Shown: positions 1 to 15,732 of the stretch, in pieces
Position numbering within the stretch: position 1 is the stretch's first letter
Layout of the letters: each line of letters starts with the position of its first letter
Translations under genes and position numbers: made by a program
The notes under the pieces: generated by a model
Seen by the model: the letters and a program-made list of their open reading frames with translations, nothing else
Told to the model about the DNA's origin: nothing
The model's database searches: none
From: JBBSBL01 sp046330255
GTDB lineage: Bacteria > Actinomycetota > Thermoleophilia > Solirubrobacterales > Solirubrobacteraceae
Assembly (NCBI GenBank): GCA_046330255.1
Contig: JAXLTC010000002.1
Coordinates: forward strand, 682,001 to 746,000
DNA length: 64,000 nt
Direction: 5' to 3'

Positions 1-603
1 ATGGACGGCGGCACGTTTCGAACCTCACAAGCGGCGAATCGCGCGGGTCGGGATTCCACGCGCGCGAACCGTCCCCTGCTGCTCGTGGACGTCGACGGAG
101 TCATCTCGCTGTTCGGCTTCCCGCCCCATCTGCGGCCGGACGGCGACTGGTTGATGGTCGACGGGATCTCGCATCTGATCTCGGCCGGGGCGGGCGCGCA
201 TCTGCGCACGCTGAGCGCCCGCTACGAGCTCGTCTGGTGCACCGGCTGGGAGGAGAAGGCGAACGACTACCTTCCCGCCCCGCTCGGCCTCCCCGGCCCG
301 CTGCCCCACCTGCGCTTCGACGCCGCCCCGTCCGGCCTGCACGCGCACTGGAAGCTCGGGGCGATCGAGCGGCACGCGGGGCTGCGACCGGTGGCGTGGA
401 TCGACGATGCCCACGACGGCGCGTGCGAGGACTGGGCGGCGTCGCGCGACGCGCCGACGCTGCTCGTCTCCACGCGCCCCGAGCGGGGCCTGGCCGCGGA
501 GCACGTCGCCGAGCTCGAGGCCTGGGCGGACGGCCTGGACGCCGAGCACCCGGACGGCGGCGCTACCGGCGCTGGCCCGTCGGGCGGACGAGGATCTCGT
601 TGA
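1..603 (+). CDS. HAD-like domain hypothetical protein
   Basis: A 200-residue protein that resembles the small HAD-like hydrolases annotated as hypothetical in actinobacteria. Residues about 27-36 read LLLVDVDGVI, matching HAD motif I (DxDG). A CTGW segment near residue 80 could serve as motif II, and AWIDDAHD near residue 132 resembles the acidic motif IV. No cap domain is evident and the C-terminal 30 residues are Gly/Ala-rich and probably disordered. The ATG is the first base of the window, so an earlier start upstream cannot be excluded. The last 41 bp overlap the convergent SDR gene. The substrate is unknown; a phosphatase role is family inference only. Confidence 0.75.
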   Translation: MDGGTFRTSQAANRAGRDSTRANRPLLLVDVDGVISLFGFPPHLRPDGDWLMVDGISHLISAGAGAHLRTLSARYELVWCTGWEEKANDYLPAPLGLPGPLPHLRFDAAPSGLHAHWKLGAIERHAGLRPVAWIDDAHDGACEDWAASRDAPTLLVSTRPERGLAAEHVAELEAWADGLDAEHPDGGATGAGPSGGRGSR

Positions 604-1312
604 CGCTCACCCGCGCGGGAGCGCAGACCGCGAAGCGGATCGCCTCGGCGATGTCCTCGGCCTGCAGGACCTCGCCTATCTCCTCGGCCATCTTGCGCGC
701 GCCCTCGATGACGATCGGGTTGGTGTTGTGGCCCTGGAGCTCGGTCTCCACGTATCCCGGCTCGATCACGGTCACGCGAACGTTCGAGTGCAGCGCCTCC
801 TGGCGCAGGCCCTCGGAGAACCCGACCACGCCCCACTTGGTCATGTTGTAGACCGCGGAGCCGAAGCTCGCGATCCGACCGGCGACCGAGCTGACGTTGA
901 CGACGTGCCCGCCTCCGTCCTCGCGTAACAGGGGCAGCGCCGCGCGCGTGCAGTAGAGCAGGCCGAGGCAGTTGACCTCGACCATCCGCCGCCACTCGGC
1001 GGTGTCGGCGCCCTCGACGGCGCCGAGCAGCATCACGCCCGCGTTGTTGACCAGCACGTCGAGGCGCCCGAGCGCAGCATTGGCACGCTCGACGAACGCC
1101 TCGGCCTGCGCCTGGTCGGCGATGTCGGCGGGGATCGCCACCGCGCGCCCGCCCCCGGCATCGATGCGCTCCGCGAGCGCCTCGATGCGGTCGGCGCGCC
1201 GCGCCGCGAGGGCCACGGCCGCGCCCTCGCCGGCGAGCGCCAGCGCGGTGGCCTCGCCGATACCCGACGAGGCCCCCGTGATGGCCGCCGCCCGCCCGTC
1301 GAGCGCGCCCAC
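563..1312 (-). CDS. SDR family NAD(P)-dependent oxidoreductase
   Basis: Classical short-chain dehydrogenase of 249 residues, the usual length. The cofactor motif TGASSGIG is at about residues 13-20, NNAG near 90, and the catalytic Ser (NVSSVAG) and YNMTK are near 140-159. Overall it resembles YdfG-type 3-hydroxy acid or serine dehydrogenases, but the substrate is not predictable. The GTG start lies only 4 bp beyond the rpoC stop codon and no strong Shine-Dalgarno sequence is visible, so translation is probably coupled to rpoC. It is thus the last gene of the rpoBC transcription unit, an unusual neighbour for RNA polymerase. Its 3' end overlaps the convergent HAD-like gene. Confidence 0.9.
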   Translation of the reverse strand: MGALDGRAAAITGASSGIGEATALALAGEGAAVALAARRADRIEALAERIDAGGGRAVAIPADIADQAQAEAFVERANAALGRLDVLVNNAGVMLLGAVEGADTAEWRRMVEVNCLGLLYCTRAALPLLREDGGGHVVNVSSVAGRIASFGSAVYNMTKWGVVGFSEGLRQEALHSNVRVTVIEPGYVETELQGHNTNPIVIEGARKMAEEIGEVLQAEDIAEAIRFAVCAPARVSVNEILVRPTGQRR

Positions 1313-1316
1313 CGGC

Positions 1317-5690
<4,374 letters not shown>

Positions 5691-5763
5691 GTGGCGTTTC
5701 CTTGTTCTCGGCGGGGAGGGTCCGGTGGTCGGGCGGCGGGCGCGTGGCCGGCCGCACGGTGGC

Positions 5764-9771
<4,008 letters not shown>

Positions 9772-10087
9772 GGCGGCGACTCCTCGGGGTGGTCGGCTAT
9801 GGGCGGAGGCCGCGCCGCAGGGGCGCGACCAAGGAACATAGCACAGGCCTACGCAGACCCTGCGCGGGGGCTGCCAGCGCTCACGGACCCCGCCCCGGAC
9901 CCCGCGTATGTGGCGCGGGAGCCTTCCTTCAGGCGGCTGCGACTATCGGCTGACGGCCGGAAGTGTAGCGGCGCCGGGGCGTCCCGGCCACCCCGGGGAC
10001 CAACCCGTCCCGGCTGATGCCTCTCCTGCCGGCACAGGCCGGGACGGGACGCTCGGACGGGCCGTCCGCGCGACCCGCCCCGCCGCG
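9772..10087 (-). promoter_or_regulatory. rplL-rpoB intergenic leader
   Basis: A 316-bp non-coding stretch between rplL and rpoB. It contains the inverted repeat at 10004-10048 and GC-rich smaller palindromes (for example 10054-10068). It also contains two -10-like hexamers read leftward: TACACT at 9967-9962, identical to the one in front of rpmG, and TATGTT at 9840-9835 preceded by TG. No -35 consensus is clear. The rpoB Shine-Dalgarno GAGGAG is near 9781. The region probably combines partial termination or processing after rplL with a secondary rpoBC promoter, as in many bacteria; this is inference. No small ORF or tRNA was seen. Confidence 0.5.
10004..10048 (-). terminator. Hairpin between rplL and rpoB (attenuator or processing site)
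   Basis: Perfect 11-bp inverted repeat, CCCGTCCCGGC at 10004-10014 and GCCGGGACGGG at 10038-10048, with a 23-nt loop containing a smaller TGCCGGCA palindrome. It begins 40 nt beyond the rplL stop codon in the direction of transcription. No T-tract follows, so it could be a weak terminator, an attenuator adjusting polymerase against ribosomal protein synthesis, or an RNase processing site. Confidence 0.55.
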
Positions 10088-10474
10088 CTACTTCACCTCG
10101 ACGCTGGCGCCGGCCTCCTCGAGCTCGGTCTTGAGCTTGTCGGCCTCCTCGCGCTCGAGGCCCTCCTTGACGGGCTTGGGCGCCTCGTCGACCAGCGTCT
10201 TGGCCTCCTTGAGCCCCAGGCCGGTCGCCGCGCGGACCACCTTGATCACCTGGATCTTCTTCTCGCCCGCGCCGGTCAGCACGACGTCGACGGTGCTGGA
10301 CTCCTCCTCCGCCCCCCCGTCGCCGCCGGCGGCGGCGCCGCCCGCCGGGGCGGCCGCCGCGACGGCCGTCGCGGAGACCCCGAACTCCTCCTCGAGCGCC
10401 TTGATGCGCTCGGCGAGCTCGAGCACCGTGATGCCCTTGAGCTCGTCGATCCACTCCTGCGTGCTGGTCGCCAT
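10088..10474 (-). CDS. rplL: 50S ribosomal protein L7/L12
   Basis: L7/L12 stalk protein, 128 residues, the normal length. The N-terminal dimerisation helices (STQEWIDELKGITVLELAERI) are followed by the flexible Ala/Gly hinge at about residues 37-58. The factor-binding C-terminal domain carries the conserved KIQVIKVVRAATGLGLKEAK and ends in VEVK. The ATG start is supported by AAGGAGGAAG, which overlaps the TAA stop of rplJ; rplJ and rplL are therefore tightly linked. L7/L12 binds the C-terminal helix of L10 as multiple dimers and recruits translation GTPases. Confidence 0.98.
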   Translation of the reverse strand: MATSTQEWIDELKGITVLELAERIKALEEEFGVSATAVAAAAPAGGAAAGGDGGAEEESSTVDVVLTGAGEKKIQVIKVVRAATGLGLKEAKTLVDEAPKPVKEGLEREEADKLKTELEEAGASVEVK

Positions 10475-10489
10475 CGGTCTGCTTCCTCC

Positions 10490-11164
10490 TTAGTCGCCGG
10501 CGCTCTCGGCGCCCGCGCTGTCGTCGTCGTTGGAATCTGGTGCGTCCTGCTCGCCGGCGGCCGGCGCCTCCTCGGCCCCCGGCGCCTCCTCGGCCCCCGG
10601 CGCCTCCTCGGCCCCCGGCGCCTCCTCGGCGGCCGGCGCCTCGGCGCCGAGCAGCCCCTGGTCGCGGATCTGGCCGAGCTGGGCGGCGAGACCGCCGAGC
10701 AGCGATCCGAGCCCGCGGACCAGCCCGGTCAGCGGCGAGCCCGTCAGGCCCACCAACTGCCCGTGCAGGGTCTCGCGCGAGGGCAGCCGGGCGATGGCCC
10801 TGATGTCCTCCGGGCCCAGGGCGCGACCCGCGAGCACGCCGCCCTTGAAGTCGAGCACCTCCGCCGCGCGCTGCACGTCGGCGAGCGCCTTCGCCGCGAC
10901 CGCGGCGTCGCCGCGCACGAACGTCAGCGCGGTGGGACCGTCGAGGAGCCCGCTCAGGGCCTCGGCGCCGGCGCGCTCCACGGCCCGCTCGGTGAGCGAG
11001 TTCTTCACGACGCGGAAGGTCGCGTCGGCCTCGCGCAGGCGCTCGCGCAACTCGGCCGCCTGCGGGACCGAGATCCCGCGGTAGTCGACCGCGAAGACCG
11101 CGTCCGCCTCCTCGATCTGGCCGGCGATCTCCTCGACCACCGCCGCCTTCTGCTCCCTGTTCAT
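10490..11164 (-). CDS. rplJ: 50S ribosomal protein L10 with acidic repeat tail
   Basis: Stalk-base protein L10, 224 residues. Residues 1-175 match the family: MNREQKAAVVEEI, AVDYRGISVPQ, FRVVKNSL and the helix that binds L7/L12 dimers. The C-terminal 45 residues are an acidic low-complexity tail built from repeated EEAPGA hexapeptides and ending in an Asp/Ser/Glu stretch. Ordinary L10 proteins are about 165-180 residues, so this tail is an addition. The ATG start has AAGGAGA about 10 nt upstream. The 160-nt leader before it probably carries autoregulatory RNA structure. Confidence 0.96.
   Translation of the reverse strand: MNREQKAAVVEEIAGQIEEADAVFAVDYRGISVPQAAELRERLREADATFRVVKNSLTERAVERAGAEALSGLLDGPTALTFVRGDAAVAAKALADVQRAAEVLDFKGGVLAGRALGPEDIRAIARLPSRETLHGQLVGLTGSPLTGLVRGLGSLLGGLAAQLGQIRDQGLLGAEAPAAEEAPGAEEAPGAEEAPGAEEAPAAGEQDAPDSNDDDSAGAESAGD
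10563..10634 (-). repeat. 18-bp tandem repeat inside rplJ
   Basis: Three exact copies and a partial fourth of the 18-bp unit GGCGCCTCCTCGGCCCCC (+ strand), at 10563-10580, 10581-10598, 10599-10616 and a diverged 10617-10634. Each encodes one EEAPGA hexapeptide of the L10 C-terminal tail. The exact identity suggests recent slippage-type expansion, so copy number may vary among strains. Confidence 0.9.
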
Positions 11165-11324
11165 CTCGGTCCTGTCTCCTTGTCTTCCTGGCCCGGAACG
11201 ACGAACGCCCGCGGTGGCGGGCGTCGAGGCGCGGGCGGCGTGGCCCGCGGTCCCTTCCGCTCCGCCTGCCCCGGGCTTACGTGGCGCCGGGGGTCTCGGG
11301 CGAACGAGCGTTTGAAGCGGATCG
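11165..11324 (-). ncRNA. Probable L10 leader (ribosomal protein autoregulatory element)
   Basis: The 160-nt gap between rplA and rplJ lies exactly where L10 leaders occur. It folds into hairpins visible by eye, notably ACGCCCGC/GCGGGCGT around a GGTG loop at 11205-11224 and GCGGGC/GCCCGC near 11231-11248. Leftward it also contains a GCCACGUAAGCCC-type segment reminiscent of actinobacterial L10 leaders. The known mechanism is that L10(L12)4 binds the leader and represses rplJL. Assignment rests on position and partial resemblance; a covariance-model search (Rfam L10_leader) would decide. Confidence 0.55.
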
Positions 11325-12050
11325 CTACGCGGCGGCGGGCTCCTCGTCGAGGATGTCGCGGGTACGGGTCGAGTCCACCTTCACGCCGGGTCCCATGGTC
11401 GAGGCGAGGACGATCGAGCGGATGTAGCGCCCCTTCGCGGCGGACGGCTTGGCGCGCACGAGCTCCTCGACGACCGCGGCGTAGTTCTCCAGCAGCGCGC
11501 GCTCGTCGAAGCTCGTCTTGCCGATCACCATATGCACGATCGCGGTGCGGTCCGTGCGGTACTCGACCTTGCCGGCCTTCGACTCGCCAACCGCCTTGGA
11601 CACGTCCATCGTGACGGTCCCGACCTTCGGGTTGGGCATCTTGCCCTGCGGCCCCAGGACGCGGCCGAGCTTCCCGACCACCGGCATCAGGTCGGGCGTA
11701 GCGATCGCCACGTCGAAGTCGGTGAACCCGCCCTCGACGCGCTCGGCGAGGTCCTCCGCGCCGACGAAGTCCGCGCCGGCCTCCTCGGCCTCGCGCGCCT
11801 TCTCGCCCTTCGCGAAGACCGCGACCGTCACCGACTTCCCGAGACCGTGCGGGAGTGCGATCGTCCCGCGCAGCTGCTCGTCGGCGTGGCGGACGTTGAG
11901 CCCCGTGCGGACGTGCAGCTCGACGGACTCGTCGAAGCCGCCTTCGCGCTTGAACTGCTTGATCAGCGCCACCGCCTCGGCGGGCGCGTACTCGAGCTCG
12001 CGGTCGTAGCGCTGGCGCGCGTCCCGGTAGGCCTTGCCGTGGCGCGCCAT
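11325..12050 (-). CDS. rplA: 50S ribosomal protein L1
   Basis: L1 stalk protein, 241 residues, normal length. The N-terminal MARHGKAYRDAR and the conserved block PDLMPVVGKLGRVLGPQGKMPNPKVGTV (about residues 119-146) are diagnostic, and the C-terminal block STMGPGVKVD is present. The ATG overlaps the rplK stop by one base (TGATG), so translation is coupled to rplK. L1 binds 23S rRNA at the E-site stalk and commonly also the L11-L1 mRNA as a repressor. The last residues (EEPAAA) are clade-specific. Confidence 0.98.
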   Translation of the reverse strand: MARHGKAYRDARQRYDRELEYAPAEAVALIKQFKREGGFDESVELHVRTGLNVRHADEQLRGTIALPHGLGKSVTVAVFAKGEKAREAEEAGADFVGAEDLAERVEGGFTDFDVAIATPDLMPVVGKLGRVLGPQGKMPNPKVGTVTMDVSKAVGESKAGKVEYRTDRTAIVHMVIGKTSFDERALLENYAAVVEELVRAKPSAAKGRYIRSIVLASTMGPGVKVDSTRTRDILDEEPAAA

Positions 12051-12475
12051 CAGCCGCTCACCTCCACGCCCATCGAGCGCGCGGTGCCGGCGATGATCCG
12101 GGCCGCGGCGTCGATGTCGTTCGCGTTGAGGTCTTCCATCTTGCGCTCGGCGATCTGGCGCAGCTGGGCCTGGCTGATCGAGCCGACCTTCTCGCGGTGG
12201 GGCTCGGGCGAGCCCTTCTCGAGCGAGATCGCCTGCTTGATGAGCACCGCCGCGGGCGGGCTCTTGGTGACGAACGTGAACGAGCGGTCCTCGTAGACCG
12301 TGATCTCCACCGGGATCGTCGTGCCCGAGTCCGCCTGCGTCTGCGCGTTGAACGCCTTGACGAACTCCATGATGTTCACGCCGTGCTGGCCCAGTGCGGG
12401 ACCGACCGGCGGCGCCGGGCTCGCCTGGCCGCCGAGGGCCTGCAGCTTGATCGTCGTCAGCACCTTCTTCGCCAC
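12050..12475 (-). CDS. rplK: 50S ribosomal protein L11
   Basis: L11, 141 residues, typical length. The N-terminal domain has KLQALGGQASPAPPVGPALGQHG, with the proline-rich loop bound by thiopeptides; the C-terminal RNA-binding domain includes KAISLEKGSPEPH and ends GTARSMGVEVSG. It forms the GTPase-associated centre with 23S rRNA. Only one base separates it from the upstream nusG stop, and it overlaps rplA downstream, as expected for a nusG-rplK-rplA transcription unit. Confidence 0.98.
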   Translation of the reverse strand: MAKKVLTTIKLQALGGQASPAPPVGPALGQHGVNIMEFVKAFNAQTQADSGTTIPVEITVYEDRSFTFVTKSPPAAVLIKQAISLEKGSPEPHREKVGSISQAQLRQIAERKMEDLNANDIDAAARIIAGTARSMGVEVSG

Positions 12476-12476
12476 G

Positions 12477-12998
12477 TCAGACCTTCTTCACCTGGTCGAA
12501 ACCGACCTCCACCGGCGTTTCGCGCCCGAAGATGGATACCAGGACCTTCAGCTTCGAGGCGTCCTCGTTGATCTCCGAGATCTCGCCCGAGAAGTCCGAC
12601 AGGGGGCCGGAGATGACCTTGACCGACTCGCCGACCGAGAACTGCGCTCGCGTGCGCGGGCGCTCGGCGGTCTCGCGGTGCAGCAGGCGGTCGACCTCCG
12701 GCTGGGTGAGCGGGACCGGCTCGTCCGAGGAGCCGACGAAGCCCGTGACCCCCGGCGTGCCCTTGACGAGCTGCCACGAGTCGTCGGTGAGGTCCATGTT
12801 CACCAGCACGTAGCCGGGCATCGTGCGCTTCTCGACGGTGACCTTCTGGTTGTCCTTCATCTCCGAGACCGTCTCGGTCGGGACGACCACCGACTTCACC
12901 GCGCGCTGCTGGCCAAGCGAGACCACTCGGTGCTCGAGGTTCTGCTTGACCTTCTTCTCATGGCCGGAGTAGGTGTTGACGACGTACCAGCGGAACAT
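12477..12998 (-). CDS. nusG: Transcription termination/antitermination protein NusG
   Basis: NusG, 173 residues. The N-terminal NGN domain starts RWYVVNTYSGHEKKVKQNL and contains the conserved MPGYVLVNM strand. A KOW domain (FSVGESVKVISGPLSDFSGEI) occupies the C-terminal 60 residues. NusG bridges RNA polymerase clamp and Rho or ribosomal protein S10. It follows secE after a 28-bp gap, the standard secE-nusG arrangement. Unlike many high-GC actinobacterial NusG proteins it lacks a long acidic N-terminal extension. Confidence 0.98.
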   Translation of the reverse strand: MFRWYVVNTYSGHEKKVKQNLEHRVVSLGQQRAVKSVVVPTETVSEMKDNQKVTVEKRTMPGYVLVNMDLTDDSWQLVKGTPGVTGFVGSSDEPVPLTQPEVDRLLHRETAERPRTRAQFSVGESVKVISGPLSDFSGEISEINEDASKLKVLVSIFGRETPVEVGFDQVKKV

Positions 12999-13026
12999 CT
13001 CGTGGGGGGCTGCTTTCGGACGGGGG

Positions 13027-13566
13027 CTAGAGGATTGCGTCGACCAGCTTCGAGGACACGAAGTCCATCAGGCCGAGGAAGGCGCCGGCGACGACTACGA
13101 ACACGATCACGACGGCGGTGGCCTGTGCGACCGCGCGGCGGTCGGGCCACTGTACCCGCTGGAGCTCGCGCCAGCTCGCCCGCAGGAACTCGATGACCCG
13201 GGGCGCCCCGCGGCGCCGGCGGAGCGCGGGCTCCTCCGCCTTGCGCGCGGCGACCATGCGCTCGCCCTCGGGAGTGCGCTCGAAGGCCTCCTCGGCGGTC
13301 TCGGCGGCGGCGGCGCCGTCGCTCGGCGGCTCGTGGCCGCCGGCGCCTCCCTCGAGCTCGGCCTCGACCAGGTCGATGTCGGCCGAGGAGTGCTCGAGCG
13401 GTGAAGGCGCGGCGAGGGTGTCGTCGCGGTCGGCCGCAGGCGTGGCCGGCTCGGCGTCGGCGCCGGACGCGTCGGCGCCAGGCGCGGGCCGTTCGGCGCG
13501 CGCGCGGGAGCCGCCCTGCGCCTGGGCGCGGGCGCGGCGCTTGGCGCGCTTGCGGTCGCGTGCCAC
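13027..13566 (-). CDS. secE: Preprotein translocase subunit SecE with long N-terminal extension
   Basis: SecE, 179 residues from a GTG start 18 bp after the rpmG stop, with GAGGA just upstream. Only the last 65 residues match SecE: an amphipathic helix (FLRASWRELQRVQWPDRRAVAQ), then one transmembrane helix (ATAVVIVFVVVAGAFLGLMDF). The first 110 residues are a basic then acidic, Ala/Pro-rich, probably disordered extension. Single-span SecE proteins are typically 60-90 residues, so this is unusually long. A longer reading frame upstream would overlap rpmG and is rejected. Role: essential clamp subunit of the SecYEG channel. Confidence 0.93.
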   Translation of the reverse strand: MARDRKRAKRRARAQAQGGSRARAERPAPGADASGADAEPATPAADRDDTLAAPSPLEHSSADIDLVEAELEGGAGGHEPPSDGAAAAETAEEAFERTPEGERMVAARKAEEPALRRRRGAPRVIEFLRASWRELQRVQWPDRRAVAQATAVVIVFVVVAGAFLGLMDFVSSKLVDAIL

Positions 13567-13583
13567 GGTCCTCGCCGCCCGCG

Positions 13584-13748
13584 CTAGCGGGTCTCCTTGT
13601 GCGCCGTATGCCGGCGGCACCAGCGGCAGTACTTGCGGAACTCGATCCGCTCCGGATCGTTGCGCTTGCTCTTGTTGGTCTGGTAGTTCCGGCGCTTGCA
13701 ATCCTCGCAGGCGAGGGTTACGGCGATCCGGACGTCTCCGCGGGCCAT
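13584..13748 (-). CDS. rpmG: 50S ribosomal protein L33
   Basis: A short 54-residue gene beginning MARGDVRIAVTLACEDCK. Cys14, Cys17, Cys41 and Cys44 form an intact zinc ribbon, so this is the zinc-binding (C+) form of L33; no zinc-independent partner is seen here. It is the first gene of the ribosomal/RNA-polymerase operon and precedes secE by 18 bp, the common rpmG-secE-nusG order. A TACACT hexamer about 75 nt upstream may be its -10 element. Confidence 0.96.
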   Translation of the reverse strand: MARGDVRIAVTLACEDCKRRNYQTNKSKRNDPERIEFRKYCRWCRRHTAHKETR

Positions 13749-13823
13749 TGGCTTCCAGAGGTTCGGGGTGCGGGCGCCGGCAGCGGGCGCGCGAAAGCGG
13801 CGCCCCTCCCGGCGGAGCGGCTG

Positions 13824-13829
13824 AGTGTA
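13824..13829 (-). promoter_or_regulatory. Candidate -10 element for the rpmG operon
   Basis: Read leftward, GCTACACT lies in the 107-bp gap between the transglutaminase gene stop and rpmG. The identical octamer occurs upstream of rpoB (9969-9962), and TACACT precedes the gene at 61044. No -35 consensus is obvious, so this is tentative. Confidence 0.35.
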
Positions 13830-13855
13830 GCGAGCCTCGGCCGCCCGCCGCCGAC

Positions 13856-14734
13856 CTACGCGCGCGCGGTCGCGGCCGGGTCCAGACCGCTCGTGCGCGT
13901 CATCCGCACCGATGCCTCCAGCGTCGCCTCGGCGGCTCCACGGTAGACGCCCTTCGTCGGGGGGACGTCCGCGTAGTGGCGCCCGTGGCCGATCTTCACG
14001 TGGCACTCGCCGGTGAGGCCGCGGTTGGTGGGGTCGACCCCCACCCACACCGGCCCCTCGCCGCTCTCGCCGACCGGCAGCAGCGCCTCCAGCCAGGCGT
14101 GGGTCGCGACCTCGATCGACTCGGTCTCGTCGCCGTGGCTCGCGAACAGGTAGCCGGAGACGTAGCGCGCCGCGATCCCGCGCCGCCGGAGAAGCTCGAG
14201 CGAGAGGTGGACGAAGTCCTGGCACACGCCGGCGCCCGCATCGAGCAGGTCGGTGATCGTCGAGCCGACGTAGGTGACCCCGCGGCGGTAGTCGAACGTG
14301 TCCGGCACCAACTCGCCGACGAGCAGCACGGTGGCGAGCGGCGTCCGCGCGCGCGTGGTCTCGTGCAGGGCGTCGAGGCGCTCGTCGCGTGCGACCCCGT
14401 TGCGGATCAGGAACTCCCCGGCCGACTCGACGTAGTCGCGCTCGGCGAGCGCGCGCCAGTCGGCCTCCGGCGGCTCGGGCGGCGGCGTGGTCGCGACGCG
14501 CGCGCGCACGTCGATCGTGAGGTGGTCGTGCGGCTCGGTGATCGCGAACTCGACCACCTCGGTGCCGAAGTAGTCGTCGTGGCGGTGCAGGCGCGCCTCA
14601 GGGTCGGTGCGAACCGAGAGCTCGTCGACCCGCTGCCGCCCCGTCGGGGCCGGGCTGACGCGCAGCGCGTTCAGGTTGTCGGTCACGTCGCCGCCGTAGC
14701 GGTACTCGGTCAGGTAGCGGATCTCGAAGTTCAT
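13856..14734 (-). CDS. Transglutaminase-like cysteine protease family protein
   Basis: 292 residues, from an ATG overlapping the alpha-E stop by 4 bp (ATGA). The N-terminal domain (MNFEIRYLTEYRYGG) is the bacterial transglutaminase N-terminal domain. The catalytic core follows, with Cys in GAGVCQDFVHL (about residue 165), His in ATHAWLEALLP, and Asp in WVGVDPTNRG, a complete Cys-His-Asp triad. The family (COG1305) includes peptidases and amide-forming enzymes. Together with the upstream alpha-E and ATP-grasp genes it forms the conserved trio that comparative genomics has associated with peptide synthesis or modification and often with the Anbu peptidase; no Anbu gene is visible here. Substrate unknown. 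Confidence 0.88.
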   Translation of the reverse strand: MNFEIRYLTEYRYGGDVTDNLNALRVSPAPTGRQRVDELSVRTDPEARLHRHDDYFGTEVVEFAITEPHDHLTIDVRARVATTPPPEPPEADWRALAERDYVESAGEFLIRNGVARDERLDALHETTRARTPLATVLLVGELVPDTFDYRRGVTYVGSTITDLLDAGAGVCQDFVHLSLELLRRRGIAARYVSGYLFASHGDETESIEVATHAWLEALLPVGESGEGPVWVGVDPTNRGLTGECHVKIGHGRHYADVPPTKGVYRGAAEATLEASVRMTRTSGLDPAATARA

Positions 14735-15732
14735 GCCGTCGCGCGCGGGGCGGCCCCGGCGAAGTAGCGCTCGGCGATGTCGCGGTCGACGGCCGCCAGT
14801 TCGTCCTGCACCTGCACGAGGGTGGTCCCGAGCGCGGCGTCGTCGACGACCGCACGGCGGCGGAAGTCGAGGTCGGCGACCATCCGGCCGAGGCGCAGGA
14901 CGGGAGGCGCCGACCGCGGGGAGGTGTCGGCCGTCGCCAGGGCGTGGTGCAGGCCGTCCACCGACGCGGCGACCGATCCCGGGTAGGAGCGGTCGAAGAG
15001 CAGGAAGCGCGTCACCGCCGCCGTGCGGGGCGCCGCGCGGACCGCCCGGCGGTAGGCCTGCAGGCCGCCGACGGCGTGCAACAGCGCGAGCGCCTCGCCG
15101 TCGTCGGGCGCCGCGCGCGCGGCGGCGGCCGTGGAGAGCGGCAGCCAGGCGCGCAGCATGCGCAGGACCATGTCGGCGCTCTCCAGGCGGCCGCCGGCGA
15201 CCAGGAACGACCGCGCCTCGTCGCGCATCATCGTGCGATCGGTCAGCCCCCAGAAGAGCGCGCAGCGCTCCTTGACGTCCGAGTAGATCGAGTAGGGCCC
15301 GGTGCGCATCGCGGCGGAGAGGTCGCGGCGCACGAGCGCGAGGTTGAACGTGTTGACCGCCTCCCACATCTCGGTCGAGATCACGTCGCGAACGGTTCTC
15401 GCGCGCCCGCGCGCGCGAGCGACGCACGAGACGATCGACGCCGGGCTGTCGGCGTCGACGGTCAGGAGTCGCACCACCTCGTCGCGCGTCGCGCGCGTGC
15501 CCGCCGGGCGCGCGCCGTTCTCCTCCTCGCCCCGGGCCTCGTCGCCCTCGGCCGCGTGCGCGCCGATCACGATCAGCAGCGCCTCCCAGGAGAGCGTCAC
15601 GCGCATTGCGTCGGCGCGGCCCTGGAGGTCGGCGTGGAAGACGCCGTCGAGCATGCGCGCGGTGAGCTCGGCGCGGCTGAGGTCCCGGCCGACCCAGAAG
15701 AGCTCCTGCGCGATGCGGGCGAGCATCGTCAT
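14731..15732 (-). CDS. Alpha-E domain-containing protein
   Basis: 333 residues, all-helical alpha-E family (COG2307), recognisable from the N-terminal MLARIAQELFWVGRDLSRAELTARML, a short form of the canonical LARVAENLYWMGRYLERAE pattern, and DRTMMRDEARSFL. Function is biochemically undefined. The family nearly always travels with the ATP-grasp and transglutaminase-like genes, as here, and is thought to act with them. Both gene junctions are ATGA overlaps, implying one translationally coupled unit. No Shine-Dalgarno sequence is visible because the preceding bases are the CAG repeat that ends the ATP-grasp gene. Confidence 0.88.
   Translation of the reverse strand: MTMLARIAQELFWVGRDLSRAELTARMLDGVFHADLQGRADAMRVTLSWEALLIVIGAHAAEGDEARGEEENGARPAGTRATRDEVVRLLTVDADSPASIVSCVARARGRARTVRDVISTEMWEAVNTFNLALVRRDLSAAMRTGPYSIYSDVKERCALFWGLTDRTMMRDEARSFLVAGGRLESADMVLRMLRAWLPLSTAAAARAAPDDGEALALLHAVGGLQAYRRAVRAAPRTAAVTRFLLFDRSYPGSVAASVDGLHHALATADTSPRSAPPVLRLGRMVADLDFRRRAVVDDAALGTTLVQVQDELAAVDRDIAERYFAGAAPRATA

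Noticed and set aside
13027..13701. A 224-residue reading of secE starting inside rpmG.
   Set aside because: The N-terminal 45 residues would be rpmG read in another frame; the GTG at 13566 lies 18 bp after the rpmG stop with a ribosome site.
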